DNA of 64,000 nt from Galeopsis tetrahit. Lineage: Eukaryota; Streptophyta; Magnoliopsida; Lamiales; Lamiaceae. This document shows positions 45,435 to 57,241 of this stretch, piece by piece (position 1 is the first letter of the stretch; the number at the start of each line of letters is the position of its first letter). Position numbers and translations under genes: made by a program. The notes beneath the pieces were generated by a model that was given only the letters and a program-made list of their open reading frames with translations, was not told the DNA's origin and did not search any database. Location of the stretch: NCBI GenBank assembly GCA_963675135.1, contig OY776134.1, positions 58,299,740 through 58,363,739 on the forward strand, read 5' to 3'.

Positions 45435-47781
45435 TCAACCCCTGAATGTCTGAATAATTGTGTTGTGCCATGGATCTGAGAGGTGCTGCAACAGATTGTC
45501 AAATGGCCCTTTTCCAGTTACATTATGCTGAACAACAAATCCCAAGAATGCCAACATTGCCAGTCTCCCTGCCACCCATCAAAATTACACTCATCAGAAT
45601 CTATATATCTATAAAAAAAGCTTTTTTTTTGTCACAACTTTGGTCCCAAAAAGTTCACCTTTCCCATTTAGTGGCACAAATGTGATTTGGGAACTAAATT
45701 GGACAGTAGACAAGTTATGAGACCAATTAAGACGTATATATACTTACCGTTTGCTAACTCTTTCTCCTTGGCCTCCAAAGTGGGTTCGAAATTGAGGGGG
45801 TTGAAGACGCTGCCAGGGTAGCCACATTCATGAGGAGGCAAGCTGTAGTTCTTGAAAATGGGGTCTTGGTTCACACATCCTGGATCCTTTATATCCTGCC
45901 ACCTTCTGATCTCCACGTAGTGGAACAGGATGAACTCGATCACGAAAAGGGTTGATGATGAGGCGAAGTACTCCGACTTTCCAGCATCGTACCACTTGGG
46001 AACGTTGATGATTCCAATCGAGGTCAAAACTTCAGGCAATAGCATGCCTGCAACACCCAGCATTGCCCACCGCCCGTTCACCAGCTCCGCTTGCACGAAC
46101 CATCTCAGGTTCTCCGGATCCTCCGCAAGTCCCAACGGGTCAAATCCATTGTCTCCTGGAAGACTGCATTCATGTGCATTAGACATACTTGTTATTATAC
46201 TTCCTTCGTTCATTAATACATACTAGTACTTGTTATCGAAATTTGTATTAAATTCATGTTCCTCTGAACTCTTTTTTCTAAAAAGTAATAGTATTGTTTA
46301 GTATCCGAAGTAGTATTACTTTGCAAACTCAATAAAAAACTTAGAATACAAATCCAAATACCAATACACCCCTATAATACACCTTTACACCTATTTTTAT
46401 ACCATCAAATCACTATATATCTCTTACTTTTATTTCACACACTCATTCTCTCTCCTACTTTCTTCTCTTTCTTACTTTTCTTTCACTACTAACAATAATA
46501 AAATATTATAACATCACTTTTGATGTGACATAAAATTAAGGGTGTGTTTGCAAACAATAGTAGTTGATTCAAAGTGATTAAAATTGATTTTTTGTAGTAA
46601 AATTGAAAGTAGATAGTGTTTTAAAAATAAGCACTTCTAATCAATTTTTTAAATGTTGTGATATATGTCATACAAATCACTTTTTTTATAATTTTACAAA
46701 AAACACCCTTATTACATTTGAATAAAAATAAAATATTGTTTAAATTGTGAGGGCAAAATTGTAAAATTAGTGAGTGTAATGATTAGAAGCACTTAGAAGT
46801 TGTTAGAAGCATGGGGAGGGGTGCTTGACCAAAAATGCTTTTAAGTAATTAATTTAATCACTTACTTGTGTTTACAAACACTTCAAAAGTGATTCTATTT
46901 AAAAAAGAAGTGCTTTTAAGCACATAGTTTTGTTTGCAAACACCCACTAAATCTACCCCTACTTCTCAATCCTTAACCAAACACAACTTACACACAATTT
47001 ACTATTCATGGATTACCCAAATTCCAATTCAATCTACCACAATTCAAATCCAATCCAAATCAATCCCAAACCAAACACCACCTTATTATTTTAACAGCTT
47101 TTAAAAAAAGTGTCACAACAAGTCCTTAGTATATTTCACAATACGGAGTATTACCTAATTCACTATAAAATTTTGATATAATAATTTACTTTCAATCAAC
47201 TTTAAATAAATCCTAAAAAAATTAAGAGATTTGTTTGCATCCAAACTGAAGATAAACACTTCCCCCATTTTTTTTAATAAGTATTACTTTTACTTTTTAA
47301 CTAATTTTAAAATAAGTGTAATTCTAATTTTTTTAATTTAATCTTACTCATTTCCTACAAATATATTTCATAAATAAATTCCATAATTATTTTTATACCA
47401 AAATTAATTTAATTTATAAATACTATATACTTTCTTGATCACATTTTTTATTAAACAAAATTTCTATATCAAAACTACTTATAATTAATGAAGGTAATAT
47501 AGATCGCACTTATTAAAAAACGAGGGACAGTAAAGAAATGTTGACAATTAATTATGAAATGAAGGGATTATGTATGTATATGTAACATACCTGCCGGTAA
47601 GATAGCCAGGAGAGGCCAATCCAGGTAGCCATTCACCTTTCTTGGCTTCAACTTTGAAAGAATTGTGGGAAACTGCTGGTTTAACAGACACGTGTCTGTT
47701 CAATTTTCCGGGGGATCCGCTCAAGAATCGGGTGCACGGCCGGAACACGGCGGCGGAAGCATGTGTAGTGACGGTGGCCAT
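45435..47781 (-). CDS. LHCA4: Photosystem I chlorophyll a/b-binding protein Lhca4
   Basis: Three exons on the minus strand: 47781-47591, 46163-45748 and 45568-45435; 246 residues, with canonical splice sites (CAG|GTATGT, TGCAG|T, ACG|GTAAGT, GGCAG|GG). The N-terminus (MATVTTHASAAVFRPCTRFL ... SFKVEAKKGEW) is a chloroplast transit peptide. The mature part has SLPGDNGFDPLGLAEDPENL, helix B with ELVNGRWAMLGVAGMLLPEV, the Lhca4 stretch GIINVPKWYDAGKSEYFASS, FHYVEIRRWQDIKDPG, and helix C with ELANGRLAMLAFLGF. These contain the conserved chlorophyll-ligating Glu/Arg/Asn/His residues of LHC helices. Lhca4 pairs with Lhca1 in the outer antenna of photosystem I and carries far-red chlorophylls. Length matches known Lhca4. 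Intron 1 (1427 bp) holds a MITE. Confidence 0.96.
46540..46945. mobile_element. MITE in LHCA4 intron 1
   Basis: 406 bp with inverted ends GGGTGTGTTTGCAAACAATA and the inverse of GTTTGCAAACACCC on the right. Related ends appear in the small hairpin at 18548. The target duplication is unclear, so the superfamily (hAT or PIF) is not settled. Confidence 0.65.
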
Positions 47782-47932
47782 TTTGAGTGTGGGAAATTTG
47801 CAGTGAATTAATGGGTTAATTAGAGTGGCAATGAATCTTTTTCAGTGGTAGAGTTGTGGCGCTGGTTCAAGATTGAATATGGACCCTTGATTTGGCATCG
47901 GACGGCTGATGTTTTAAGGGGAATCCATTGGG

Positions 47933-48027
47933 CTTATCCTTATCCGTGTTGGCATATCCAAAAATCCATTAGTGAGCTGCTGTTGGCGTTTTAAGATCAC
48001 GTGGGACCATTTTTAGCTGCCCACGTG
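47933..48027 (-). promoter_or_regulatory. LHCA4 light-response promoter module (two G-boxes, two I-boxes)
   Basis: Minus strand upstream of the ATG: CACGTG at 48027-48022 and 48003-47998 (both in CCACGTGGG/TCACGTGGG contexts), then GATAAGGATAAG (47944-47933). G-box plus I-box (GATAAG) pairs are the classical arrangement in light-regulated photosynthesis genes. It lies 150-250 bp upstream of the start codon, at the right place for a proximal promoter. Confidence 0.75.
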
Positions 48028-48100
48028 GAACACACCAGATCTTGCCTATCTGGAATCTCACGTTTGCCCAATAGCTTCATGACACTCGTTATATTCAAGC

Positions 48101-49084
48101 ACGAGGGACGATTTTAAAATGTCACTAAGATTTTTATCAATTTGATGGACCAAAACTTAACGATGAACTTGGTAATATTGTTTAGTTTAGAAAGTATCAT
48201 AGTGATTTTGAAAAAAAATAATATATATAATTAGACACTTTTTTTAAAAGTTTATTTTTGTATATTAAATAATACTCCATTATTATGAAGAATAGAGTTC
48301 ATGTAAATTTTCGACTTTTTAATTGTCTTAAAACTGACAAAAATTTATATACAATATTTCACAATAGCATTACCGTGAAATTTGACCCATTTCTCCATCC
48401 CTATTCGGTATCCGCAGCGTAAATTCTTCTTCTTTTCTGTCAAAAATATGTAGTGCAGTCCCCATTAAAAACATTAAAAAAAATCAAAAAATTTGTTCGA
48501 TATCAATTCTTGTTTAAATTTTCGATCTGCTATCAATTCGTTCAAATCTCTGATCTGCTAATCACGAAACAAGGCGAATAAATCATTATTTTATTTTTTT
48601 GAATGAATTGATGAGAAAAAATCAACAATAATATCACATACAGATTTATTCCAATTAATTATTGATAATTATATTTTTTTAATTGCAGGGATCGATAAAT
48701 TATTCAACATGGTTGTGTTTTTCGTGTTTTCAATTCCTTGTCTTTTTAATGTGAGTATATCTCATTCCGTCTCAATAATAACGTTTTATTTATATAGTAA
48801 CACATCTTTCTCTATAAAGTAATACACTTGAGTTTATATGTAACACAATTTTCAATCAATACATGTGTTACTTTAAAGACAAATATGTGTTACTCAAAAG
48901 TCAATTATGTGTTACTTGTCCTTACAGTAACACATATTTGTATGTACAGTAACATATAATTGTATTTAAAGTAACACAGATTAAGAACAATTTTTATTGT
49001 TTGTCTCTTTGGTGATTTTTTTTTAAGATATGTTTGATTTGGTATGACTTTGTATGACTAGCAAAAATGATTCATGTATTATGC
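48101..49084. other. AT-rich DNA with an AGTAACACAT-type repeat
   Basis: No gene. Between 48790 and 48980 a motif like AGTAACACATAT recurs about six times in both orientations. A related copy lies at about 59815-59865 on the far side of the retrotransposon block. Confidence 0.45.
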
Positions 49085-49560
49085 AACACTAAATTACACG
49101 ACTGCAAGTATACGACGTCTATCGTAGTGTGATAAGTACGAGGTCGATCCCACGAGAAGGTGTAGTGATAAAAGTGAAGTTTGTCGATTTTAGTTCTAAA
49201 TAGACGTGATCGATAAAGTGGAGTGGTTAATTACCCTAAAATTGCCTACCAAAGGTTGTCACAAGTAAACAATTGAGAGAGTAATAGAAAAATGGGTTAT
49301 AAACTAATAAGGTCATTTCACTACTAGTTTTTTCTAATAAAACTTACACCATAAATTCTTGTCTAATAGAGTCAAAATTAAAAATCTTAGACAACTTTAC
49401 CCTTTTACTAATTTGACACAATTCGAAATATTTAATTCAAATTAAAGGGTCAACTAATTACCATAAATATAGATTAAGATATTCTCGAATAAAGCGAAAT
49501 TTATTCAAATTTTTAAAAAATTTCTAAATAATAGGTATTCTAATTAATGCGTTTCACTTG
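49085..49560 (-). repeat. Gypsy LTR-like fragment
   Basis: CACGACTGCAAGTATACGAC, then GATAAGTACGAGGTCGATCC, follow the same plan as the inner end of the gypsy LTRs at 50103 and 54458 (ACTATACGATCCCCACAAGC ... GATAAGTATACC). Probably part of an LTR from a different, older family. Boundaries are approximate. Confidence 0.4.
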
Positions 49561-49665
49561 CTTAGCTTCGAGAATTCTGCAGAATATTGATTTTGTTCCA
49601 GCGATTGTTCATCGTTATCTGCATTTTCCGGCGATTAGTACTTCGATTCTGCAGAATCTTATGTA

Positions 49666-50100
49666 TGCACAATATATATGCACGGAACTGTGCATAAAAC
49701 ACGTTGTTCATACATTTGATAAGTAGCAAACAAAAGGGTTGAAAAAGTAAATAATCATCCAAGTTTACATAAGAATACTCAATAAAATATAGCATTAACT
49801 AAATCTTATATAAAGTTCTCCATCACCCCAAACTTCTCGAGCACGATCCGGACAATGCACGAAGATTTGCATATGTATCCGGTATGCATTTGGGTATGCA
49901 CACTACATATGCACGGATATGTACATAGAACGTTGTTCGTACATTTGATAGGTAGAAAATAAAGGGTTGAACAGTAATTCATCATCCATGTTTACATAAG
50001 AAAACTCAATAAAATATAGCATTACCCTTAATCTTATATGAAGTTCTCCATCACCCCAAACTTCTGTAGCCCAATCCACAAAATGCATAGGGAGTTGAAT
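49666..50100. repeat. 228-bp tandem duplication
   Basis: Two diverged copies, with CATCACCCCAAACTTCT at 49821 and 50049 (period 228) and matching GTTGTTCxTACATTTGATA. The flank continues at 57242 beyond the gypsy insertion (CGGTATGCATAATCGG). No coding domain recognised. Confidence 0.65.
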
Positions 50101-50102
50101 AT

Positions 50103-51654
50103 TGACTTGGTTCGTATTTTTGCACTTTTTAAACAACTATACGATCCCCACAAGCGTATGGGTTCGATAATAGTATGATAAGTATACCAAGTAGATATTC
50201 GTTCCAAGGACCTAGAGAGAGCGTGGAGCCCCAAAACTATAAGTTAAAATGGTGTTATAGAGCCTCGGGTGTATCCGTTTTGTGAGCAATTAAGTGAACT
50301 AGTGAACTAATTACATGATTTTACTAAGAATTCGGGTTAAGCTAAAGGCTATCACATGTGTGCGTAAACCCCCTCGAAAGGCATAGGTCAACATCGTGCA
50401 TTGATTAGCAATTATAGGATCTAACCAAATACCATAAGCTCCTAAGATAGTGTTGTATAAACACTTTCAACACGGTTACTAATGCTTATGAAACGCCCTC
50501 TCACCAAACTCCTAGACGACCTCTATTTGTTTAATGTCTAAAATTGTCGGTATAACCATTAACCTCCTCTCGGTTAGCTAATTACTAATTAACTTCTATT
50601 CAATTGACCAAAGCTCACACTCACACTCCCAATCATGCTACCCAACTCTCGTTGCAATAAACATAATCGAACATGCTCGCTAATAGGGTTGATCAACCAA
50701 ATGAATTAATCAAAGTACAACTCTAGAAACATAAACACCCAAATTCTAAGCTAATCATGCAATTAATCCACAATTACACTAAATTATCATCAAAACATCA
50801 ACACCCAAGGCAATTAAGGATTAGCCCATGTCTAAATTGACAACTAGAATAAAACTTATATAAATTAAACTACAAGACATGAATGAAAATGAAATTACTA
50901 AATTAAATTTACAATAATGGAAAAATATCACCTTAGGTCTTCAAATCCTTCAAAGCTTACAATAAAATGAAATACTAAATTAAATCTATCTAAGAAATGA
51001 AATGAAATAACAAGCTAAGCTAATCTATTGAATTGAGTGGAGTGTTTGGAGAAGAGGAGGATTTCTCCCCCAAAAATGGAGGAGCCTCTGTTTCGTGCCC
51101 TCTACTGCGTGTGTCCTCCCCAAATTGATTAAATGGTTCCAGCTTTAATTGATTGAGGAATGGGCCAGCTGCCATGGGCTTGGGCCTCCTTGGATGAAGA
51201 ATGGACTTTTTAATTAAAGTTGGTGGAATGGGCATAGGCCCATAACCTATAAAGAATTCCAGCTTCCTTATATTGCCCACGGCTCTGCTTCCCTCTAATT
51301 CTTAATGGGCCCAAGTAATTGTAGAATGGGCCTGGACTACTAAAATAAAACTAACACCTCCCTCCATTTTAATTGCTTTCTGATGGAAGCGAATTAAAGC
51401 ATATGGCCGCCATCAAATTGGGCCTTCAATTTTATTTTCTTCTACTTCATTCTCGTTTCACTCCTTCAATTAACGTCACAAAATAATTGAGACATGTTTT
51501 GCTCCAAAAGTGCTCTTTTTCCTATAAAAAATAGCAAACCACGTCCTTTCTCCAAATCAAGTGCAACGAGTCAAATTAGTGTAAATAATGCAAGAAATCC
51601 TATAAAATTATACAATTTAAACACATGAATTTCGAGCAATTTTCACACTAATCA
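50103..51654 (-). repeat. 3' LTR of the gypsy-type element
   Basis: 1552 bp, the partner of 54458-57236. It lacks about 110 bp present in the other LTR (near 54617-54725) and lacks the foldback insertion. Confidence 0.92.
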
Positions 51655-53353
51655 ACTCCCCCAAACTTAAAGTGTTGCTCGTCCTCGAGCAACGAAAGAA
51701 AATAGAACAAGTGGGAGAATTGTGAAGGAATTCATTCAAGCCAAAATAGAATAAGTGATTGTCAAATTATCTCCATCTAGTCAAGGCAAGAAGTAGAAAT
51801 ATCAACAAGCAAATTCACAAGTTATGCTCAAATTCATGCAAGATTAAGTGCTCGATTCACAATATCCTCACAAGTAAGTGTATCTCTCATCACTCAAAAG
51901 TGTATATCAAGGAAGTGTATGCTCTCAACATCAAATCACACAAGTGCACTACCATATGCTTGCCAAATGTCTAAGTTCTCCACCACATGAGAGTGTTCAA
52001 TCAATGAATCAATAAGGACTTCATATTTGGTTGTAATGTAGGCTCTTTGGTTAGGGTGTGGAAGATTTGGATAAAGTGACTCATAAACTAGTGGAGCAAA
52101 AATGAAAGTTGCAATTGATCAAGTTGCAACTCAAAGTTCTACATCCCACACAATTTACTTCCTTCTTTTCTTTTTAAGCACATTCTTCACCACAAAAACT
52201 TTTTGAACACTTTTGAACTTCAAGCTCTACCAAATTCTTGTGCATAAGAGAGTTTTCTTTTTCAATTTTTTTTTTTCACATCAACTCAATCTTTTTTATG
52301 CACAACTCATAATTCATCTTTTCTCAATTTTTTTTTTCTTTTCAATCTTTTCACTGTCCAACCAAACAATCCACAAAATTCACATTTACTCAATTCAACC
52401 TCATTGTCAACATTCAAACTCCACTAGTTCATAGGGAAAATTAGGCTCATAAAAGATGGACAATGGGCTAAATATGTAGGTTGCCAAAGAATATAAGTCA
52501 ATAGGCTCAAAGTGGCTAACTACGGAAAATATTCATTTGGTATGGAAAATTTGGCCAAGTGACTATTCAAAACAAAGATGGCCTTATATCACTTCCAAAG
52601 ATTTCACACAAATAGTAGCCTTAAACAAGATAATTGGCAAGTTTTAGAGCACACAAGCATGAATGATACTCACAAGAAGGAAATTAGACCATAATATATG
52701 AAAGTTTAAGGCTCTAAAGCTCACAAGCTTGTCTAATCATGAATTAAGAGCACCAACTCAAGCACAAATCGTCACATAATCAAGTGAACAAGCAAGCAAC
52801 AATCAATACCAACAAGCTCAACCAAATCTCAATAACCAACAATCACCAACAATCCACAAGATATCTCAATCACCAAAACTAGGAACAACGGTGCAATATA
52901 AATGAAGGTAAACACACAAAATCTCCCCCAAACTTAAATGAAACTATCTAGTTGAATGCAAAGTTTGAGAATGAGTGTGTTACCTTAGAATTTTACCACC
53001 AACCAAGCTCACCAAAGAAGCAAGCTATCGTCACCAATTGTCCATTGGACCTTTAGCACCGAAGCACCACTACCCTTGAGCTCCACCATGCATATCTCTC
53101 ATCCTTGACCACCAATTCAACACTCAGCCTACAAAACAAAAACTAAACAAAAGATCAAACAAGCTACAAATCTAAAAATAAAAGAAAGCAATAAAGAATG
53201 GGCTGCCTCCCATTTAGTGCTAAGTTTAACGTCTTCAAGCCGGACGAAAATAAAAGAACTCATCGGAAAGACCATGGATATCGGTCCTCCTTCCCATTGT
53301 ATTTCAACCTTTGAGATTCAAACTCAAGGAGGCTCTTATGAATGGAAGACCTA
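51655..53353 (-). other. Non-coding interior of the gypsy-type element
   Basis: Holds the polypurine tract (51668-51655) and a second PPT-like motif (TTTAAGTTTGGGGGAGAT, 52938-52921). No open frame of note on either strand. Confidence 0.7.
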
Positions 53354-54298
53354 TCATCCATATGTTTCTTCCATCCTCTCATCAAAGAATGTTCCTCTTG
53401 CTCCTTCCACATCTCTTGCCATTCCTTTCCTTTTTTTTCCAAGGATGCCCAAACTCTTCTCAACTTCTTTCTTAAAATCAAAGTGATCAAGAGGCAAAAT
53501 GAAATCAATAGAAGCATCAATATCAAGTAAAGTGCAAATTGAAGAGTTTAAAGGTTTAGAAATGCTCATTTCGCTCTCCAACTCATCTTGGGATGCTTCT
53601 TGATATTCTTGTTCTTTGTTGCTCGTGTCCATCAAAGGACATTCCTCTTTATCATCTTCAATCACCATTAAGGTCCTTCCCGTGCTCATGTCTTCAAGTG
53701 GATATCTTTTTGCATCTATTCTCTTCTTCATTCTCTTCTTCATGTGTGCAATAAGGAGCTTTTCGATAGTAGTCTTACCCTGTGGCCAAAACTCATTGCT
53801 TTCCCACTCTTGATAATGAGAGGGAGCTTGTTGCATTTGATAATCATACTCAAAGCTCCTCTCACTATAATAACAATCTCCTTTCGAACCTACATGGAAT
53901 TCAAATCTATTGTGTGCATTATATTCTTCCAAAAAATCATACCCCAAGAGGTTGTTGAATTTTTCTAGAAGAACAAGCAACATTTCTCTCAATTCTTGAT
54001 ATTGTCCTTGACGAAGCTCTTCCATAAGTGGAGGAGGTGGACAATACCAATCTTCAGATGGTGGAGGAGGATATGGATATGGTGGATAAAAGTGTTGAGG
54101 AGGAGGGTAATATCCTTGAGGAGGAGGTGATGCTTCTTCATTCCTCCAATCTTGATAATAGAAGGGAACTTGTTGCATTTGATAATGATGATCAAAGTTC
54201 CTCCAATCACCGTAGCTCACATCTCCATGTTGTGGAGGATAAATCATGCCACGTTGATCATAACAAGGATTCCACGGGTATTGATTATATCCATCCAT
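53354..54298 (-). CDS. Pro/Tyr/Gln-rich protein of the gypsy-type element
   Basis: 314-codon frame, ATG 54298, in the gag position 140 bp after the primer site. The N-terminal third is rich in Pro, Tyr and Gln (PPPQGYYPPPQHFYPPYPYP) and a motif of the type YQMQQxPxxYQxWxxxE occurs twice (near residues 38 and 150). A helical segment (LREMLLVLLEKFNNLLGYDF) lies between them. The C-terminal part is acidic. There is no zinc knuckle, protease or other enzyme motif. It may be a reduced gag-like or host-recruiting protein. No function can be assigned. The frame is intact, which is notable for an element without pol. Confidence 0.65.
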   Translation of the reverse strand: MDGYNQYPWNPCYDQRGMIYPPQHGDVSYGDWRNFDHHYQMQQVPFYYQDWRNEEASPPPQGYYPPPQHFYPPYPYPPPPSEDWYCPPPPLMEELRQGQYQELREMLLVLLEKFNNLLGYDFLEEYNAHNRFEFHVGSKGDCYYSERSFEYDYQMQQAPSHYQEWESNEFWPQGKTTIEKLLIAHMKKRMKKRIDAKRYPLEDMSTGRTLMVIEDDKEECPLMDTSNKEQEYQEASQDELESEMSISKPLNSSICTLLDIDASIDFILPLDHFDFKKEVEKSLGILGKKRKGMARDVEGARGTFFDERMEETYG

Positions 54299-54438
54299 CT
54301 AGTCAATGAAGTGCACACCTGCAAAAAATCCAAGTATCAAATTCAAAGAAAACAACTAAACACAAGATAACAAAAATAAAATGCTACTAGTAACACCACT
54401 CAACAAGTTTCAAGTCCCACATAAGACTCTCAACTAGA

Positions 54439-54456
54439 TCCCCGGCAGCGGCGCCA
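54439..54456 (-). other. Primer-binding site (tRNA-Asp type)
   Basis: The minus strand reads TGGCGCCGCTGCCGGGGA, 1 bp from the LTR end. The usual tRNA-Asp form has T where this has C at position 9. Confidence 0.85.
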
Positions 54457-54457
54457 T

Positions 54458-57236
54458 TGACTTGGTTCGTATTTTTGCACTTTTTAAACAACTATACGAT
54501 CCCCACAAGCGTATGGGTTCGATAGTAGTATGATAAGTATACCAAGTAGATATTCGTTCCAAGGACCTAGAGAGAGCGTGGAGCCCCAAAACTATAAGTT
54601 AAAATGGTGTTATAGAAGCTAAATGGGAGGATAAAGCAAATACCAATTAAGAAAATAAACAATTAATGCAAACAACTAAACTAACTCTAAAAAAATGAAA
54701 GTGCAAGGTGGGAAAGCATTGCCTCGGGTGTATCCGTTTTGTGAGCAATTAAGTGAACTAGTGAACTAATTACATGATTTTACTAAGAATTCGGGTTAAG
54801 CTAAAGGCTATCACATGTGTGTGTAAACCCCTCGAAAGGCATAGGTGAACATCGTGCATTGATTAGCAATTATAGGATCTAACCAAATACCATAAGCTCC
54901 TAAGATAGTGTTGCATAAACACTTTCAACACGGTTACTAATGCTTATGAAACGCCCTCTCACCAAACTCCTAGACGACCTCTATTTGTTTAATGTCTAAA
55001 GTTGTCGGTATAGCCATTAACCTCCTCTCGGTTAGCTAATTACTAATTAACTTCTATTCAATTGACCAAAGCTCACACTCACACTCCCAATCATGCTACC
55101 CAACTCTCGTTGCAATAAACATAATCGAACATGCTCGCTAATAGGGTTGATCAACCAAATGAATTAATCAAAGTACAACTCTAGAAACATAAACACCCAA
55201 ATTCTAAGCTAATCATGCAATTAATCCACAATTACACTAAATTATCATCAAAACATCAACACCCAAGGCAATTAAGGATTAGCCCATGTCTAAATTGACA
55301 ACTAGAATAAAACTTATGTAAATTAAACTACAAGACATGAATGAAAATGAAATTACTAAATTAAATTTGCAATAATAGAAAAATATCACCTTAAGTCTTC
55401 AAATCCTTCAAAGCTTACAATAAAATGAAATACTAAATTAAATCTATCTAAGAAATGAAATGAAATAACAAGCTAAGCTAATCTATTGAATTGAGTGGAG
55501 TGTTTGGAGAAGAGGAGGATTTCTCCCCCAAAAATGGAAGAGCCCTCTGTTTCGTGCCCTCTACTGCGTGTGTCCTCCCCAAATTGATTAAATGGTTCCA
55601 GCTTTAATTGATTGAGGAATGGGCCAGCTGCCATGTGCTTGGGCCTCCTTGGATGAAGAATGGACTTTTTAATTAAAGTTGGTGGAATGGGCATAGGCCC
55701 ATAACCTATAAAGAATTCCTGCAGCTTCCTTATATCACCACCATTTCGATTTAGAACACTCCCTCATTTAATTTAATAATATAATAATTATGTATAAAAC
55801 CAAAAATACCCTTCCATTAAATTTATTATACTACATACCCCCCACTGAATGCACTCCACTCCCCCCCCCCCCCATTTCTGCAAACTGATCGGAAAAAAAA
55901 AATTACAACCATCAACACTACTTCCGACCACGTCGCCACCACTTCCGTCATCCAACATCATCCAAACCAAAAGAATAATAAAGATTTAAACACCATCCTA
56001 CCACATCATCTAAAGCTTTGAACAAAGAAATCAGTAACAAAAACTCAGAAATTCAAAAAAACCTTAGAAAAAATTCAATTTTTTTTTTATATTTTTTTCG
56101 ATCAACTAGTGTCGGCCGTATACACCTTCGGTGACAAATCATTGTCGACGAAAATGTATACAATCGACACTGATTGACAACAATTTATCGATCAAAGTGT
56201 ATATCGTAGACACTGGTTGGCCAAAAATTTAAAAAAATAAAAATTACAAACCTGGACTGGAGTCTGGAGTACTGAACAACCGAGGATTTATGGCTTGGAG
56301 TGGGCGGTGGCAAAGTGTGTGAAAAGGGGGGAGAAGGAAAAAAGAAAGAAAAAAATTAAAAAACAAACACAACTGCAGTTGCGGGGATTTGGGGGCTTGG
56401 GTGGGCGGTGGGTGGAAGGGGGAGAAGAAAGAGGAAAAAAGTAGAAGAGAAAAGAGAGAAAAAGACGCAGAAAAAAAGAAGAAAACTCAGAAGAAGAAAA
56501 AAAAAAAAGAAAAAAGGAAGAGATAGCTAGGGCGGACGGCGGTGGACGGCAGCGACGACGGCGATGGAAGGCGGGAAGCAGCAGGCGGCAGCGATGGCGG
56601 CGGCGGACGGCGGGCAGCGGCAGGCGGCAGCAATGGCGGCGGTGGATGGTTGGAGGTGGAGGAAGTGAAAGTGATGAAATGTGGATTACAAATTAGAGTT
56701 TGGGGGGTGTGGATAGTATATATATTTTATAGATAAAAGGGTATTTATGACAATTTAGTGGAGGGTGCATTTATTCTGGTCAAATTTAGGGGGTACATCA
56801 ATCGGGGAAGTGTTCTAAACCGAAATGGAGGTGTAAATAGTCAGACCCCTTATATTGCTCACGGCTCTGCTTCCCTCTAATTCTTAATGGGCCCAAGTAA
56901 TTGTAGAATGGGCCTGGACTACTAAAATAAAACTAACACCTCCCTCCATTTTAATTGCTTGCTGATGGAAGCGAATTAAAGCATATGGCCGCCATCAAAT
57001 TGGGCCTTCAATTTTATTTTCTTCTACTTCATTCTCGTTTGACTCCTTCAATTAACGTCACAAAATAATTGAGACATGTTTTGCTCCAAAAGTGCTCTTT
57101 TTCCTATAAAAAATAGCAAACCACGTCCTTTCTCCAAATCAAGTGCAACGAGTCAAATTAGTGTAAATAATGCAAGAAATCCTATAAAATTATACAATTT
57201 AAACACATGAATTTCGAGCAATTTTCACACTAATCA
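54458..57236 (-). repeat. 5' LTR of the gypsy-type element, with nested insertion
   Basis: Same sequence as 50103-51654 apart from about 110 bp more near 54617-54725 and a 1.1-kb insertion at about 55735-56842. Confidence 0.92.
55735..56842. mobile_element. Foldback-type element nested in the LTR
   Basis: Defined by comparison with the uninterrupted LTR. CCTTATAT occurs on both sides (8-9 bp duplication), and the inserted ends are inverse copies: CCATTTCGATTTAGAACACT (55740-55759) and the inverse of AGTGTTCTAAACCGAAATGG. The layout (TATAC and ATACCC-rich arms, GTCGAC/TCGACAC motifs, GC-rich GGCGGCGG block at 56520-56660, poly-C at 55861-55873) parallels the element at 28632-29430. No transposase. 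A 64-codon frame over the GGCGGC block is low-complexity. Confidence 0.8.
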
Positions 57237-57241
57237 AATAT

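Larger units (their letters stand above)
50103..57236 (-). mobile_element. Non-autonomous Ty3/gypsy-type LTR retrotransposon (LARD-like)
   Basis: LTRs 50103-51654 and 54458-57236, both TG...CA on the minus strand, flanked by the 5-bp duplication AATAT (50098-50102 and 57237-57241). The primer site at 54456-54439 (TGGCGCCGCTGCCGGGGA) matches the tRNA-Asp type used by Athila/Tat-like gypsy elements with one mismatch. The polypurine tract AAGTTTGGGGGAGT (51668-51655) precedes the 3' LTR. The 2.8-kb interior has one 314-codon frame and no protease, RT, RNase H or integrase, so the element depends on proteins from elsewhere. I count about 15 substitutions over 1.5 kb between LTRs (near 1 percent), so insertion is recent. 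The 5' LTR carries a nested foldback element. Confidence 0.93.

Noticed and set aside
56542..56736. Gly/Asp/Ala-rich 64-codon frame
   Set aside because: Translation of GGCGGC repeats in the arm of a foldback element.
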